From Solirubrobacterales bacterium (GTDB lineage Bacteria; Actinomycetota; Thermoleophilia; Solirubrobacterales; 70-9): a stretch of 5,295 nucleotides of DNA. How positions within the stretch are numbered: position 1 is the stretch's first letter; each line of letters begins with the position of its first letter. Where the stretch lies: the NCBI GenBank assembly GCA_030152805.1, contig JASLIG010000042.1:1-5295 (forward strand), in the 5' to 3' direction. The position numbers were made by a program, and so were the translations under genes. The notes under the pieces were generated by a model. The model was given only the letters and a program-made list of their open reading frames with translations, ran no database searches and was not told the DNA's origin. Of the stretch, positions 5,214 to 5,295 are shown in pieces.

Positions 5214-5295
5214 CTAGCGGCTCAGCTCTTCCTTCAACCGTGCCGCGACCCGCTTTGGGACCAGATTCGGCGGCACGATCGACGAACTGGTCCCA
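5214..5295 (-). CDS. coaD: Probable phosphopantetheine adenylyltransferase, C-terminal end only (partial)
   Basis: Only the last 26 codons are inside the window, ending at TAG (5216-5214). The peptide contains SSSIVPPNLVPKRVAARL and then KEELSR, which fits the end of CoaD, where a Val-Pro-Pro step precedes a last helix. CoaD transfers AMP from ATP to 4'-phosphopantetheine in CoA synthesis. The position, just upstream of a DivIVA-like gene and DUF177/rpmF, is where Actinobacteria often carry coaD, and that carries much of the weight. The catalytic motifs (the nucleotide-binding HxGH and ISSS) are outside or not recognisable. One other frame is also open to the edge (ending at TGA, 5207-5205) but gives an unconvincing peptide. 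Confidence 0.5.
   Translation of the reverse strand, partial: GTSSSIVPPNLVPKRVAARLKEELSR

Overview
The window looks like a piece of a high-GC actinobacterial chromosome. The best fit is a Thermoleophilia-type lineage (Solirubrobacterales/Gaiellales), but that is an inference from gene order and protein style and has not been tested by search. Apart from one gene, everything is on the minus strand and so reads from right to left in these coordinates. The set is housekeeping: ribosome, phospholipid/fatty acid supply, RNA processing, chromosome organisation and cell-envelope/division.

Layout in minus-strand transcription order: the C-terminal end of a probable coaD (phosphopantetheine adenylyltransferase) enters at the right edge. 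It is followed after 17 bp by a short DivIVA/SepIVA-like coiled-coil protein (4711-5196). A 674-bp interruption comes next. It holds a plus-strand SAM-dependent methyltransferase (4090-4584) that converges on the DivIVA-like gene, with a 114-bp nested palindromic element (4587-4700) between the two stop codons. The minus-strand cluster then resumes as a tight row: DUF177/YceD (3518-4036), rpmF (3282-3497), plsX (2248-3279), acpP (1989-2234), rnc (1315-1992) and smc (1237 to the left edge). Spacing is 20 bp, 2 bp, 13 bp, a 4-bp GTGA overlap and 77 bp, so DUF177 to rnc at least is probably one translationally coupled operon.

The gene order mixes two familiar arrangements. The coaD / DivIVA-like / DUF177 / rpmF / rnc / smc order is typical of Actinobacteria. 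The plsX-acpP-rnc-smc order is typical of Firmicutes, but here fabD and fabG are absent between plsX and acpP, and the mutM often found between rnc and smc in Actinobacteria is absent. CoaD makes dephospho-CoA, the precursor of CoA and hence of the 4'-phosphopantetheine arm of ACP. PlsX takes acyl groups from acyl-ACP into phospholipid synthesis. The cluster therefore joins envelope lipid supply with ribosome assembly (L32, DUF177), rRNA/mRNA processing (RNase III) and chromosome segregation (SMC).

I did not find a convincing new multi-gene biological system. The most unusual signals are: (1) a perfect inverted repeat of at least 107 bp inside smc that runs to the left edge of the window, most likely an assembly or amplification fold-back; (2) an RNase III whose metal-binding acidic residues are partly replaced; (3) the nested palindrome between the convergent genes, which could be a bidirectional terminator or a dispersed palindromic element.
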